DNA of 64,000 nt from Cristatella mucedo (Eukaryota > Bryozoa > Phylactolaemata > Cristatellidae), in NCBI GenBank assembly GCA_009760855.2, contig WPIO01000042.1, positions 160,001 to 224,000 of the forward strand, given 5' to 3'. Below, one piece after another: positions 32,832-44,461 of the stretch. The notes under the pieces were generated by a model. It did no database searches, was not told the origin of the DNA, and saw only the letters and a program-made list of their open reading frames with translations. Within the stretch, counting starts at the first letter, position 1. Each line of letters begins with the position of its first letter. The translations under genes and the position numbers were made by a program.

Positions 32832-34754
32832 ATGACAGACAAAATGAAAAACAGTCCAGTTTGGGAATACTTCAGAGAAAAGGACGGTGACAGCTCAAAA
32901 TCCCAGTGTTTGCTGTGTCCAAGCATCTTGTCACGTGGTAAACCAGATGAGCCCAAAAAATTTTCAACTTCGGCCATGCTGACACATCTTCGCTCAAAAC
33001 ATTATAAAGAATACAACGAAATGCAAACCAAAATTGCTAATGCAAAGAAGAAGGCTGAAACTGCAGCACTGCCGAATGTTACACCTGGTGCAATAGGCAA
33101 AGTCATGATCCAGAAAACGATTCCCGAACAAGTTGCATGCATGAAAGTATGGGATATCAATAACAGCTCATCAGTGAGAATTCACCGTGCCATTGCTAAG
33201 ATGATAATAACAGATATGCAACCGGTTCAGATTGTTGAGAAGGCAGGCTTTGTTGAACTCATGGGAGTTTTAGAGAGGCGTTACACTGTTCCATCACGAA
33301 AATATTTTGCAGAGAGAGTCATTCCTGAAATTAATGATGAAGTTTGCACCCAGCTGTTGGTAATACTCGATCCAGCAACTACTCCGTTTCTGTCCTTTAC
33401 CACTGATACATGGACAGCAGACAATACTGTGCAATCATTCATGGGCTTAACTGCCCATTGGCTGACAGAGGAGTTTGAAAACATGAGTTTTGTGTTGGAT
33501 TGCATGCCATTTGCTGGTCATCACACTGCTGCTGGACTGATGACTGCCTTTCAGCAGATGCTTGACAAATGAAACATTAGCTTTGGACGCTGTCATGTCG
33601 TACTTCGAGACAATGCGGCGAACATATCAAAATGTTTTCGTGATGCCAACATAAAAAGCTTCGGGTGCTTTGCACATACCATGCAGTTATGTGTGCATGA
33701 CGGATTGCTCAGTCAGCGGGGAGTATCAGACATAATAAGTATCGGAAAGAAATTAGTTGGTCATTTTAAACATTCTTCATCTGCGAGTGGTCGGTTCAAG
33801 GAGTTGCAGGCTGAACTGGGTTTGCCAGACCACCAGCTGTTACAAGACGTGAGCACAAGATGGAACTCAACGTTTTACATGCTGCGTCGTCTATGTGAAC
33901 AGCGTCGTGCATTAACCCTCTACTGTTCAGAAGTCGTTGGCACTTCCTGCCCAACTGCACATCAGTGGTCCGTGGCTGAAAATGCTGTGTCCGTGCTTGC
34001 TCCGTTTGAAGAGGCAACAAGAGAAGTTAGCCGTGAAGCAGCACGTATATCACTAGTTATTCCTATTGTAACAGCTCTGCGGAACCTGTTGAAGAAGGAC
34101 TGCACAGATGCAGGTGTAAAGACTATGAGGTCAACCCTAATCAACTCATTGAATGAACGCTTTGACAGTATCGAGCAGGAAGCCCTGTATACAGTGGCGA
34201 CAATGATTGATCCACGATTCAAAACAAAATTCTTCTCATCAGAAGCTACACTGACAGCTACAAAAGCAAGGGTTCTGCTTGCATTCAATGAATTGACAGG
34301 GCAGATAGAAACTGTGCAAGATGGAAGCCACAAAAATCAGTCTGAGCGGCAGGTTGACACAAATGAAGAAATTCCAGCCAAGCAAGCCCGGCTGGATAAT
34401 TCTTCTCAATCATCAATACTTTGGGAATGTTTTGATGACATTGTTCAATCTACTGCTGGTACCACAGGCAGTGAGCAACAACCAGACATTGACAGTCAGC
34501 TGAACAAATACTTGGCAGAGCCATTAATAAACAGAGAGGCTGATCCACTACAGTGGTGGAGACAGAACAGGGAACGACTGCCAGCTCTGGCAACAGTAGC
34601 TCGCGTTTATTTGGGTGCTCCACCAACAAGTGTACCTTCAGAACGTTTGTTCAGTGTTGCTGGGGAAGTCCTCAGTGATCATCGAAGTTCACTTCTGCCA
34701 GAGAATGCAGCTCGACTGATATTTCTCAAATATAATTCAAAACTGATGAAATAA
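32832..34754 (+). pseudogene. hAT transposase (ZBED-like), one nonsense codon
   Basis: Frame of 641 codons from ATG 32832 to TAA 34752-34754, interrupted only by TGA at 33570-33572. The BED zinc finger has C26, C29, H52 and H57, with VWEYF before it. The RNase H-like core shows FTTDTWTADN (about residue 190) and, after the stop, VVLRDNAANI (about residue 260), supplying catalytic aspartates. TRWNSTFYML follows. The C-terminal hAT dimerisation domain has WWRQNRERLPALATVARVYL and PSERLFSVAG. Related transposases usually have tryptophan where the TGA lies, so this is probably a single G-to-A change. Such proteins cut and paste their element in the nucleus. This copy would give an N-terminal 246-residue product only. 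Confidence 0.93.
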
Positions 34755-35084
34755 ATTTAAGAAACAAATGTATGAAAAATATATAAAATTACAGTACTTA
34801 TTTTTGTATTTTTGAATTTTGAACTTTAGTCTCTTTTCATTTTTTTTTGTGTTATTACCAATATTATGATGTAAAAAATGTTTACTCAATTTTTTAATAA
34901 AATGTCACTGCTATACGATTATCACTGAGGTCTCCCACAGCAACACCTATTACACAAAAATAAACAAACAGCAAAAGACAATGATGCTACTTATTATTAA
35001 TAATATTTTTTTAATTAAATATTTATTGTAGTATATATCCTCAAGTAAAAACTTGGTAGTACAAATGGTAAAAATTTGTCCGAT
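34755..35084. other. hAT 3' untranslated part
   Basis: AT-rich; aataaa motifs near 34907 and 34970 could serve as poly(A) signals of the transposase transcript. Confidence 0.5.
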
Positions 35085-35177
35085 GAACAAATCCGGCTCC
35101 GGCCGTATTTGTCATCAAAAATCCGGCAAATCCGGCTCCGGCCGAATTTGAAAAAATCAAATCCGGTACAGCCCTAA
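35085..35177 (-). repeat. hAT right terminal and subterminal repeats
   Basis: Three ccggctccggcc-type blocks precede the inverted terminal sequence tccggtacagcccta. Confidence 0.9.
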
Positions 35178-35204
35178 TTATTATTATTAAGTTATTTGAT
35201 GCTA

Positions 35205-35604
35205 CTCCTGGTTTGAATTGGTAAAGGAAAAGAAAACCTTTGGAGCTAAAAACGGGGGAGGGGTAAAGACTTTCTGGGGAGGGGAAGACTGCACTTTCTC
35301 GATCAACGACCAAAGCGACGAACCTGCTGATTCGGCCACAAATGAAACGGCTTTCGATTCACTGTCTCAGAGCAGCCCGCCTAGTGCCTTTGGCCATTCA
35401 ATTCCCGAGTGAACCCCAAAAGTAATTTGTGTCCAGTCACTTCAACCATTTTGAAGGAGCACAAGCTTCGCCAAGCACCAGTAAGGACTGAATACATTTC
35501 GATTGCTTCCTCAAAGGGCCACGCGAATGAGCTACTAGCTGAGTAATGAACAACTGACTTTGGGTAGTCATAACCAAAATCCTTAATGTACTAACAGAAA
35601 GACT
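35205..35604. other. Unassigned sequence
   Basis: No feature recognised. Confidence 0.35.
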
Positions 35605-35745
35605 GGTTTGATCCAGCGATTAAGGTGCTCACCTTGACCAAGGTCTAGCTGAGGTCGTGGGCTCGAGCCCCGAGGCATACGTGAAGCGCCTAAATAGAGG
35701 CTAAACTCTCTTGTGGCGCTATGCAAATGAATTGTATTTATTTAT
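35605..35745 (+). mobile_element. SINE-2, copy
   Basis: Head actggtttgatccagcgatt, then gtcgtgggctcgagccccga, hairpin gaagcgcctaaatagaggc with ctctcttgtggcgctatg, and an attgtatttattta tail. Confidence 0.9.
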
Positions 35746-35930
35746 TTTATATAAAGACACCGGAAGCCTGACGTCTAGGCAAGAATTTCGCCTCAGTAGG
35801 AACCGAGTGTCTAGGCATAGAGTATATTCCTTCCTTACTTGATAAAAAGCCACACTCTTGGCAATTACATTTCGTATATGTAGTTTTTGAGGAGCACTCA
35901 GTGTCGTACAAATTAGATCTATGAAAACTT

Positions 35931-36103
35931 GGTGAGCCGTGATGGCGCACTAGGTAAGGCGGTTGCTTTTCACGAGCTTGGTCCCGAGGTCGTCTGTTCG
36001 AATCCTGCAGTGTGCGATCCTTTATCACCACTGCAAGCGGTAATGAAAGCCGTAAAGGCTCTTCTGTCGCTATACAAAAGAGGCTGTTAAATCAGCTGGT
36101 ATC
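35931..36103 (+). mobile_element. SINE-1 (tRNA-derived), copy
   Basis: tggtgagccgtgatggcgca, ctaggtaaggcggttgc, B-box-like ctgttcgaatcctgc and 3' aagaggctgttaaatcagct are all present. Confidence 0.92.
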
Positions 36104-36567
36104 AAAACTTACAACTCATATCAAAACTTGATCCCTTCATGGTCTAACACCTGCAGAGGCACGCTCACGAGGGAAAAGGACACACTTCATACCTGTAAGT
36201 CAACATCTGCAATCAACTAATTCGGCTGATTGGCCAGTCAGTTGTCGATCGGATTAAGGCCGAAGTTCAGTCTGCCAAGTAATTTTCAATCTCAGTTGAT
36301 TCGACACCTGATTTAACACGCCACGATCAGCTGACAATGATTATTCGTTTTGTGTTGCCATCTGGCCCTCCTTACATTTCGACCTCATCAAGGTCACAGA
36401 GGTGAATAGCTAGCAGATAGCTCGCTTCAGTTTCTACACGGCTGGTGGATCAACACTAGCGAATGCCGATGACAGTCGTATGATAACGCCAGCAACATTA
36501 TCGGCAAACACTGAAGTATGCAGGCTCTTATACGGCAGATAAATCCCCATACCGCCTACATACCCTG
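36104..36567. other. Unassigned sequence
   Basis: No feature recognised. Confidence 0.35.
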
Positions 36568-36855
36568 TGATGATAATAATAATAATAATACATTGATTAT
36601 AGCACCCTCAAGAGAATTTAATCTCTTTCTAGGCACTTGAAATGTGCTGCAAAGGAAGCATGGTCGAATGGTTAGTGGTGGCATCCTCAATGACAGCAAA
36701 CATAACATGGTTAGAGTTGGTATGTAAAGGGTCAGTATGCAAATATGGTTAGTGGCAGCATGCAATGTCAGCACGCACAAGCATACAGAGGACGAATCTA
36801 ATGGACCCCCTAAATACTGTGATAAATAGATGCGTCTCTAGCTGTTCAAGCTACA
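36568..36855 (-). mobile_element. LINE-A 3'-end fragment
   Basis: Antisense (tta)n tail, hairpin (gaatttaatctctttctagg) and the 3' region with acatggttagagttggtatg-type sequence. Confidence 0.82.
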
Positions 36856-37187
36856 GCCTTCCAAGTACCAATAGAATCTCTTTAAATTCCTACAACAGAC
36901 ACTGCCCAAGCTGCTGCACGTCAGCCTTAATTAAGGGTAAGCAAGCCTACTCATCTATCTGGACAGCCTCTGGCTCGTTGAAGCTTTCGACTCAGGGTTA
37001 GTGCCTTTGGTTGATTTGCTTTTGAAAAGGCTGAAATCCCCACCATGCACGAGGCAGTGTACTAATCTAGTGAAATAATAAGTGTGCTAGCAATCCTAAA
37101 CGGGTATGGTGGCTACTAATCAGGAGGAAGGTCGGAAAATGGTCAAGAATATAGTTTTTGGAAATTTGCGTATTAAAAGATAAACAC
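36856..37187. other. Unassigned sequence
   Basis: No feature recognised. Confidence 0.35.
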
Positions 37188-37352
37188 TATGCCTGCTGCT
37201 CGTGGATGTTACCACCAATCATATGGTAATGCTTTCCCTATAGTCTCTGTAGAGTGCCTAGAAAGAGATCAGCTCTCTGACCTGTTCAATGATACAATTA
37301 GTTCAATAAATTTATTATTCTTATCATTATTATTATTATTATTATTATTATA
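37188..37352 (+). mobile_element. LINE-A variant 3' end
   Basis: Same variant as 31855-31988: cactatgcctgctgctcgtg, atgttaccaccaatcatatg, tagagtgcctagaaagagat, and a long (att)n tail. Confidence 0.75.
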
Positions 37353-37591
37353 CGAGTGCCCGCCTTAGGGAACAGTTTGACAGTAATTGGTTATAGTTGG
37401 TCTCAATGATTAGTAATGAAATAATGTCACACGTAACTAAGTGAGGAGTCCATGACGTGGGCAACAGAGCTCATCCGGCCACTCCGTGGTGGCTCCGCCG
37501 GCCGCTAGGGCTCGGGGGGGGGTCTCATGCTGGTAGCAGACGGGCCTGCCTGAAGGGCCCTCTAAGCCAAACATGAAGAAACCAAGATAGG
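37353..37591. other. Unassigned GC-rich segment
   Basis: GC-rich part at 37470-37560 with a run of g; no family recognised. Confidence 0.35.
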
Positions 37592-37860
37592 CAGGCTCCG
37601 AAGCTTAGCCGTAAGAAATCCTGATGCATCACATTAGAGGCTCACGTGGTGCAAAAAGTGGCTAAGGCATCAAATAAGCTCGTTAAGTTCGCGGAGCGAA
37701 TTCTAGCAGCCGATTAAAATGGCCGGAAGCATGCCGGCCAGCGTCTTTTACCTTTGCGTATCGTTCCATGTCAGCGGAGTAGCTATTGTCATAGTGCCGG
37801 TGCTTCGCAATAAGCTTGTAGTAATTTTCAATCCCACCAAGCAAATTGCTCGCGGATGTG
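37592..37860 (+). pseudogene. Unrecognised sequence family R, copy 2
   Basis: Homologous to 18472-18200 of the minus strand in nucleotide sequence (gcttagccgtaagaaatcct; gcatcaaataagctcgttaa) and translation (HVVQKVAKASNKLVK, MAGSMPASVFYLCVSF). A one-base shift separates the two translated segments. No start, splice signal or known domain identified. Confidence 0.5.
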
Positions 37861-38479
37861 AGGGTTTTTTAAACCTAAACTAAACCCTGCAGTGCATGGC
37901 GTCGCCTGGCCACGAGCACCCCAGTCAAAGTGGAAAAACCAAAGGCCAGTCGTTAGTGATCTTTGCATTGTAGACCAGCGAAAACCCTGGTTTCAATAGT
38001 GAAATTTTATTAAATAACTTTCTTTGGAAAATAATAGCTAAAGCATGTCGTAATGTGGTGGCAATATTTGTAATGGAGCTCTCACTTTAGTTCAATCGCT
38101 GTGTGGGTGACGCGCGTAGGATTGCCTACCAACCTACCAAGTGACGGCTATAGCTCCGTCCGGCTCGTTTTCTCGACAAGTCTAAGCACTGCAAACAGAT
38201 GACTACAAGGCTTGCGATCAATGGGCCCAAGCCTCCGAGCAGGAGCGCTGACTCTTAAACTGACCCAGAAGCTGCGCTTTTACACTGGCGAACGTTTAGA
38301 CTGGAGACACCTGAGTAATAAGTCAACTCAAGTGCGAACAGGCGTCGAAACAGCCATGTCTATATTGGGTATAGTTCGGAATCGAGACTAGTCTTTTTTG
38401 GGCTGCGGCATATACATTTGCTCTCACTTGGCAACGAGAGAGATCACGAATGTGTAGAGGTTAAGTTTCTCGAATCGGT
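37861..38479. other. Unassigned sequence
   Basis: No feature recognised. Confidence 0.35.
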
Positions 38480-38935
38480 GGCAAAGCATCGACTTAAAGA
38501 TTTTGTCAATCACTTTCAGGTCCCTTCATTCTTTGGCTCCAGCCTACCTATCAGATCTACTCCCCCACCAGGTAAAGCATCGTACCAGCCGCATTTCAGA
38601 ATCTAAGTGTTTACCTATACCTCGTACGAACGTCAAATCCTTTGGAGACCATGCCTTTCCTTTGGAGACCGTGCCCTTAGTTCGTGTGCTTTCAAAGCCT
38701 GGAACTCACTCCCGCCTTCAGTCACAGCATTCCCTGACTTGACCACATTTAAAAAGAAACTAAACACGCACCTATTTATCACAGCATTTACTGGGTCCCT
38801 GTGGTTCGTCCTTTATGTGCTTATGCGTGCTGACACTGCAAGCTGCCACTAACCACACTTGCATGCTGACCCTGTGCATGTCACTCCTAACCATGTTATT
38901 CTTGCTGTTTATTGAGCATACATACCATTCAATTA
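38480..38935 (+). mobile_element. LINE-A C-terminal and 3' fragment, tail missing
   Basis: C-terminal ORF (SFHSLAPAYLSDLLPHQ-type sequence at 38520-38575) through the 3' region to ttattgagcatacatacc. It stops before the hairpin. A ~20-base segment (ctttggagacc) is tandemly duplicated near 38638-38680. Confidence 0.85.
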
Positions 38936-39074
38936 TTCTCCCAGCTACAGAGCAGCTAGCTAAATCTGGAAAATCTTAAAAAATCACCTGGAAATCTGAC
39001 CAGCAGATCTTTAGATCCAATACCCTGCCAATAGAATAGCCGTTAAGTGGTGAATACATTTAACACTGCATTTG

Positions 39075-39140
39075 CAGTATCTAATGCAATGTAATGTATC
39101 TCAGGCTGTAACTCCACAAAGACTCAGTGGGTGTCTAATA
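39075..39140 (-). mobile_element. LINE-B 3'-end scrap
   Basis: atgcaatgtaatgtatctca, ctgtaactccacaaagactc and agtgggtgt are the antisense of the LINE-B 3' end. Confidence 0.75.
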
Positions 39141-40370
39141 ATATCTTCGCCAACGCCGACGTTTCATGTAGTTAGACGTTTACACCGCCGACGTAGGGAA
39201 GATTGAAGGTTGGCCCAGTCCGGCCTGCTCACTTGATGCAGGATAGATAAAACGGGACTGTTCATTCAGAAGCCGCCATGCTAACGCCGGCAGAAATCTA
39301 GTAAGCTGCCTAAGTAGTCGTTATACGTGTGTGTGTGTGTGTGTGTGTGCACGCGAGTGAGGAGAGGAAAACAAGGAAGGCAAGAATATAAGAACTGCTG
39401 GATGCGACTTGTGGGGGTGGCTAAAGATTGTACCCGAGGGAGCTATAGCAACGCCCTACTTTTATTATTATGAATGTGGCTATTACAGCTTTAGGCTCAC
39501 TACTAAAGCGTTTTTAACACGGTCAGCCTTGCCTCGGACATGCTTCCGGCTTGCTTCGGTCTTGGATGCACATGCCACGAGACAAGGGAGGTGGTCCAAG
39601 ATTGACGGACGACAGAGCTAGGATGACGATGATCGTCGTTCTACTTCTCGGCCAAGGCTGAGACAAGTCTGAAAAAACTGCAGGTGTCGTCGAGGGCATG
39701 CCTTCTCCCTAGCTTTGAAAAGCGTGGCGGGCGACATGTTTGTCTCCCAAATCGTCGAAGCATTCCACGGAGTCCCACTTTTTGAGGCACTGCGAGCTCA
39801 TCGTCTAAGAATCAAATAATGACTCGGCAGAAGATAAAGGCAATCGTGGAAGGTTAACTAACATTCACCGGAAGGCGCATCACGGAAGGTCATTTACTAG
39901 CCACTAAAAAAGGCGATTTTCTCACCACTACTCCAAAGGTGGAGCAAGTAGCACGCAATACTTGAAGCAAAACAGACCCTGTAAACTCCCTACAAGAAGG
40001 AAGTCCGAGGAAGGATACAGCAGACCAGAAGCTGGGTAGAAACAAGAAAACTCAGCCAGTAAACGCACGCATCTTTAGTGACCTAACTATTAGATACGAT
40101 CGTGCATGACTAATATCCTTTTGCTAGTGTTGTGTGAGAGCAATTATGGTTGCGGCTGCTGCCAGTTGTTCGCAAATTGAGGATCTCTCCGAAGAAGCCT
40201 ACTCGTAGCTGAGGTTTCGTGGTCTAGCGAGGGGCTGGTTGCTGCCTATGGGTGCGACTGTCTGACGGCGGGATTTCAAGAACTTGCTGCTGGACATGAG
40301 CCAACGAGATCGCTGTCGCCGTGTGGGGGCCATAGGCTTAACGACTTCGACCCATATGTTCGATATGCAC
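39141..40370. other. Intergenic sequence downstream of Cdc42
   Basis: Contains a (gt)n microsatellite at about 39329-39350. Nothing else recognised. Confidence 0.4.
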
Positions 40371-40376
40371 TTTATT
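40371..40376 (-). terminator. Candidate poly(A) signal of Cdc42
   Basis: AATAAA on the minus strand about 915 bases after the stop codon. It is the nearest clear hexamer I noticed downstream of the gene. The 3' untranslated region in between is GC-rich and has ga, gt and gcn repeats near 40583-40610 and 40735-40770. Confidence 0.35.
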
Positions 40377-41290
40377 AATGCAATCAGAAATTCCACGTGT
40401 AGTCTTCAACAGCATAGAAAACTGACCCGGCTCTTCGTGGGTTTCAAGTACAGTCTCAAGCCGGTGCCAATTACGGCAAGCCCTCGGCACGCTAACACCA
40501 CGGCCGTAGAGTACACAGCAGCTCACTATATCACTCCGTCCGGCAATAGTTCAGGCTGACCCCATGCTTACCAGTTCAAGAAAGAGAGAGAGAGAGAGTG
40601 TGTGTGTGTGCCCCCTCCAGCCGGAACGAAGCCAGAACGGCAAGAAGGGGGTTGGGGTTAGCGTGGGAATCCAGCCACAGAAGCAACTGAGCGGCGGCAC
40701 GTGGCAGGGCACGTGGCCGACTGCAAGCAGGCGGCAGCAGCGGCGGCGGCTAAGAGCGGCGGCGGCCAGCCGGTAGCCAGCTAAGTGCACAGAGATGGGT
40801 CAGGGTGGACGCACGAGTGCGGCAAACCCGGCTGCCGACTGCACAGCATACCGCGCGCCAGAGAGGCAGAAACGTCCGGGCAGCAGAAGCCGAGCTGTCG
40901 CTAGCAAGCGCTGAGCAAGCCGGATCCAAACAGGTGCTAGTAGTCACTGCTGCTGCCGTCGCAGCGGCGACGACTGCGCACAACGGTCGAGCCGTGAGTG
41001 CGCGATCGGTCACACCGGACCCGGTCGGCATCCGAGCGCGCAGCGGCACTCGCCCGACCGCGCTGCCCACGCGCGGATACTCGCTCGAGGCGGTCGAAGG
41101 TGGAAGAAGCAGAAGGGAGCAACGCCCCGCCGGTAGAGGCAGCAGGTAAGAGCGACCCGTGAGACGAGCAGCCCTCGCCACCTCGCACGTGCGCGTGCAA
41201 GCGTAAGTGACGCCGCCGCTGCCGCCGCCGGCAGCCGAAGCCCCCGTGCGAGTGCGAGTGCGAGCGATGGCGAGTCGTCGAGAGCGGCGC

Positions 41291-41380
41291 TCACAGCAGG
41301 ATGCACTTCTTCTTCTTGGGCGGATCGGGCGGCTCGAGCGCTGCCAGTATCGCCTCGTCGAACACATTCTTGAGTCCTTT
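41291..41380 (-). CDS. Cdc42: Cdc42, coding exon 4
   Basis: Encodes the last 29 residues: [18 protein letters not shown], a polybasic DPPKKKK stretch and the CAAX box CILL, then TGA. The terminal leucine predicts geranylgeranylation and, with the lysines, membrane attachment. Acceptor is ttcgcgcag; phase 0. Only this last-exon version was found; I did not see an alternative C-terminal exon. Confidence 0.95.
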   Translation of the reverse strand, partial: KGLKNVFDEAILAALEPPDPPKKKKCILL

Positions 41381-41908
41381 CTGCGCGAAAGAGGAGCAGG
41401 CGTGCGCTGCTGCTGCTGCTGCTGCTGCAGCAGCGTGGCGGCGGCTAGCGCTGGCAAGCGAGACGAGGCGAGCAATGGCCGCAGGGGGCGACACGTGAAA
41501 TGGCAGCAGCGTCGCACAGCATACAGCGACAGAGGCGCCGGCAACGAGTGCCGCGCCTCTGCAATGTGGCGCCAAGTTGCCCTCAAGTTGCCTCGCTCTC
41601 TGCGCACTCGATGATGATGCGATGCCGCTGGGCGATCAGTAAAAGCTGATCGACCGAGGCTCTCGTCTGCGTTTGCAAACGTCGTGCCGGTCGCCGGAAG
41701 AGGCGGTACAGGGAGCATGGGGCGGCCCCGAAAGAAGAACTACTGCGAACGGCAAGCATCCTCGACGGCAGCAGGCAGGCAAGCGGCCACGAAAAGTACT
41801 CTCTTGGCCGCCGAGAGTTGGACCAGGCGTGGCCAAGGCGCTGCGGGGAAGGCACGAGCAAGGAGCGCTCGAGAGCGGCTCCTTCCGGGCGCGCTCGAGC
41901 CCGCTCAC

Positions 41909-42106
41909 CTGCGTGAGTGCCGAGCACTCGACGTACTTGACCGCCTTCAGCTCGCGCGCCAGCTTCTCGCCGAGCTCGATGGAGACGGGCTTCTGCCGGT
42001 TCTTCTGCAGCTTCTCCATCGTGGTGCCGTCGTCGCGCAGGTCGACCTGAGTGCCCACGAGCAGGAACGGCGTCTTCTGGCAGTGGTGCATGATCTCCGG
42101 AACCCA
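41909..42106 (-). CDS. Cdc42: Cdc42, coding exon 3
   Basis: Encodes residues 97-162, from [18 protein letters not shown] to [10 protein letters not shown]. It contains the guanine-recognition TQVD (115-118) and the SAL motif (158-160). Boundaries are gattgcag|TGG and CAG|gtgagc, both phase 0. Most differences from the vertebrate protein fall here (for example [20 protein letters not shown]), in the insert-helix region that is more tolerant of change. Intron 3 (41381-41908) contains a (gct)n run near 41404-41432. Confidence 0.96.
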
Positions 42107-42539
42107 CTGCAATCGAGCGAGTCAGCCGATCCGGCCTCGAGGCCCGGTGCCGGCACGGCGGCCAATGCATGCACGGGCAGCAGACACACTCAGGCATGCG
42201 TACGTACACTCGAGCACCCGCATGCAAGCTCAGCACTCTGCTTGGGAGGTCGCTGCGATTTGACAGCAAGATAACGACCCTAAGCACACACTGCCAGCCC
42301 GGTTAAGTACTTTTCGTCACTTCGCAGAGTATACAGCACTTGTTGCAAGTGCTGACAGTTGTTGCACGTGTATAACAACTTCTCATGAATGCTGACGTCA
42401 ACGCTAGAACCTCCGAGGAAGCCCTTCGCCGACCCTGGAGCCACAGAGTCAAGCAATCGATCAAAGGAAATGCCACAACTACAATAAATGTAGTCTGTGG
42501 TCTGCAACCCCATTATGCCAAAAGCAAGCACGGCTACCG

Positions 42540-43140
42540 AAAAAGGAAGCAGTGTTGAGACCGAGTGACATAACCCTCCTTAAAGGGCAATAAATTCAAA
42601 TCAATCTCTAAAATAGCCAGTGCTCAAGACTTACTCAGGTGTGGCTAGGAATAGGGAAGGATTAAGGGGGAGTTCACAGGTGTGGCAGTAAGATGTTACA
42701 GGCCATTACATGAACTGGGGCAGCTGCTGGAGGCAGAGGAGGTGGCCACCAACTTCATTCAACCTAATATAGTTAGCAATCCCACGTGCGGCTCATCTGC
42801 TAGAGTCAGTGGAAGCCTTTGGGCGCTGGGATTCGAGATGTAAGCCATGCCAAATGAAATGGCAAACCAAGCTATCCAAGAAACCAACGCAATTCCGAAT
42901 GCCATTGCTCGGCGACTCGAAGCTTAAGCAACTCCCTGAGCAACTCGATAGATGTGCCACAGCCGAGCAGCCGAGGGAGAAGTATAACCGCCACTGTGAG
43001 CCAAGGGGGCATAGAAGATGAGAGAAGCAAGCTCTCTACCATCACTGTTTCCACAGGGCAACACGAGGTGCCGACCCCGGAAAGCAAAAGCTTTTCGGTG
43101 CAGGCCAGGCTCTGCTGCTAGGAGCTGATGGAGATTAGGT
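42540..43140. other. Cdc42 intron 2, unassigned part
   Basis: No repeat family recognised. It is followed by a (gca)n-rich run at about 43141-43205. Confidence 0.4.
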
Positions 43141-43206
43141 GGCAGCAGCAGCAGCAGCAGAGGCAGCAGCAGCAGCAGCAGAAGCAGCAGAGGCATCAGT
43201 GGCAGC
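43141..43206. repeat. (GCA)n-rich microsatellite in Cdc42 intron 2
   Basis: Interrupted cag/gca triplets (ggcagcagcagcagcagcag, with aggcagcag interruptions). Confidence 0.85.
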
Positions 43207-43542
43207 AGAGCATGACCACTAAACAGCCGAGCAGACTGCAAAGACTTTACACAGCTGCCACGCAGATGTAAACAGCTGCTTGCCAGTCGAGCTCGTGGGA
43301 GCTACCTATGGGGAGGGGGGAGACAGCAGCAGCCTGAAGGACGACAAGTTGAGGAACGGCAGCAGCCTCGAGCTTAGCGAACCTGTCAGCGGGGCAAAAC
43401 GGCTGCAAAAACCCCTGTCTCCAGTGTGCTGCTGCAGCCGCCTGTCAGGCGACCCGCAGTCCCTCAGGCATCCCACACTGCAGCCACGCAGCAGATCTTG
43501 CAGCAGCACACTTTAAACCGAACTCCTTAACTGCAAGTTAAG

Positions 43543-43662
43543 GAATAATAATAATGATGATACACTTGATAAAGCGCTTTCAGAGAACTCAATCTCTTTC
43601 TTAGCGCTTTACAGCTGCTGCAAAAAAAACTACGATACTACGATCGAATGGTTAAGGAACTA
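43543..43662 (-). mobile_element. LINE-A 3'-end scrap in Cdc42 intron 2
   Basis: Antisense tail taataataatgatgataca, the hairpin (agcgctttcagagaactcaa; ctctttcttagcgctttac) and a few tens of bases beyond. Confidence 0.85.
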
Positions 43663-43893
43663 GTGGATCTGAAGGGACATGGCCAAGCACGACCGATCGA
43701 TGGGGTGCACACCGGCCGGCGAGTGCACAGTGAGAGCACATGCGCACATTGGATTTTTTTAATATCTCCGCTGGTGAAGTCGAGACGAACCGACCTACAT
43801 AAGAATTCCACGCATATTTCGTCACAGCACTGGTGAGTCAGAAGGTGGAGATGAACGGGGAGTGGGCTGCACCTGTATTCGAGCTGCGTTTAC

Positions 43894-44076
43894 CTTTTCT
43901 TTAACGTTCTCGTACGAGGATGGCGACACCACGGAGAAACAAACGAGAAAGACGTCCGTCTGCGGATAGCTCAAGGGTCGAAGGCGATCGTAATCCTCCT
44001 GGCCAGCAGTATCGAATAAACCCAACGTGTACGGCTCACCACCAATCATCACTGTCACCGCATAGTTGTCGAATAC
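43894..44076 (-). CDS. Cdc42: Cdc42, coding exon 2
   Basis: Encodes residues 36-96, from [19 protein letters not shown] to [11 protein letters not shown]. It holds most of the switch I effector loop, DTAGQ (57-61, catalytic Q61) and switch II. Boundaries ccttgcag|GTA and AAG|gtaaac are phase 0. This stretch is almost identical to known Cdc42 proteins. Confidence 0.97.
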
Positions 44077-44378
44077 CTGCAAGGAGACGCTAGGTGACAC
44101 ACACACATACACATACAACCCTTCGGCGGATCAAACTGCCACCAAGAGTCTCCTCGTGAGTCCGTCAGCAGAGAACCGAGATCTTTCCTCGTCGGCAGGA
44201 AGCTGCACTGCACTGCCAGCGAGCGATCATCAGCTGCAAGCATCAGCTGCACTGGCCACCGGTCAATGGCAGCCAGGTCGTGCGTGCAGCAAATGCTCTG
44301 CTCGGCGGCTGCCCATCTGACAGCCGGCCACACTGCGGCAGGTTCTCTGTAGATACAACTCTACGTAAGTCTATGTAA

Positions 44379-44461
44379 GTCATCTGTGCGCACACTACGT
44401 GTGCGCACAGATGACTAAGTAGTGTGCGCACAGATGACTAAGTAGTGTGCGCACAGATGAC
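44379..44461. repeat. Perfect 17-bp palindrome plus 23-bp tandem repeat
   Basis: gtcatctgtgcgcacac (44379-44395), spacer tac, then its exact complement gtgtgcgcacagatgac (44399-44415). The right arm is repeated at 44422-44438 and 44445-44461 (period 23). It lies near the 3' end of intron 1 of Cdc42, about 300 bases upstream of exon 2. Confidence 0.92.

Larger units (their letters stand above)
31989..35177 (+). mobile_element. hAT transposon, near-complete, Ac-like
   Basis: 3189-bp element. Its 15-bp terminal inverted repeats are perfect (tagggctgtaccgga; its complement at the right end). The 8-bp target duplication attattat is also perfect (31981-31988 and 35178-35185). Subterminal copies of tccggctccggc occur at both ends, typical of transposase-binding repeats. 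It carries a single BED-finger transposase gene. A CpG-rich leader of ~800 bp precedes the gene. Insertion was into the (att)n tail of a LINE-A copy. Confidence 0.95.

Noticed and set aside
40750-41718. 322-codon minus-strand open frame over Cdc42 exon 4
   Set aside because: It is in a different frame from the Cdc42 exon, lies in very GC-rich DNA where stops are rare, and has no domain.
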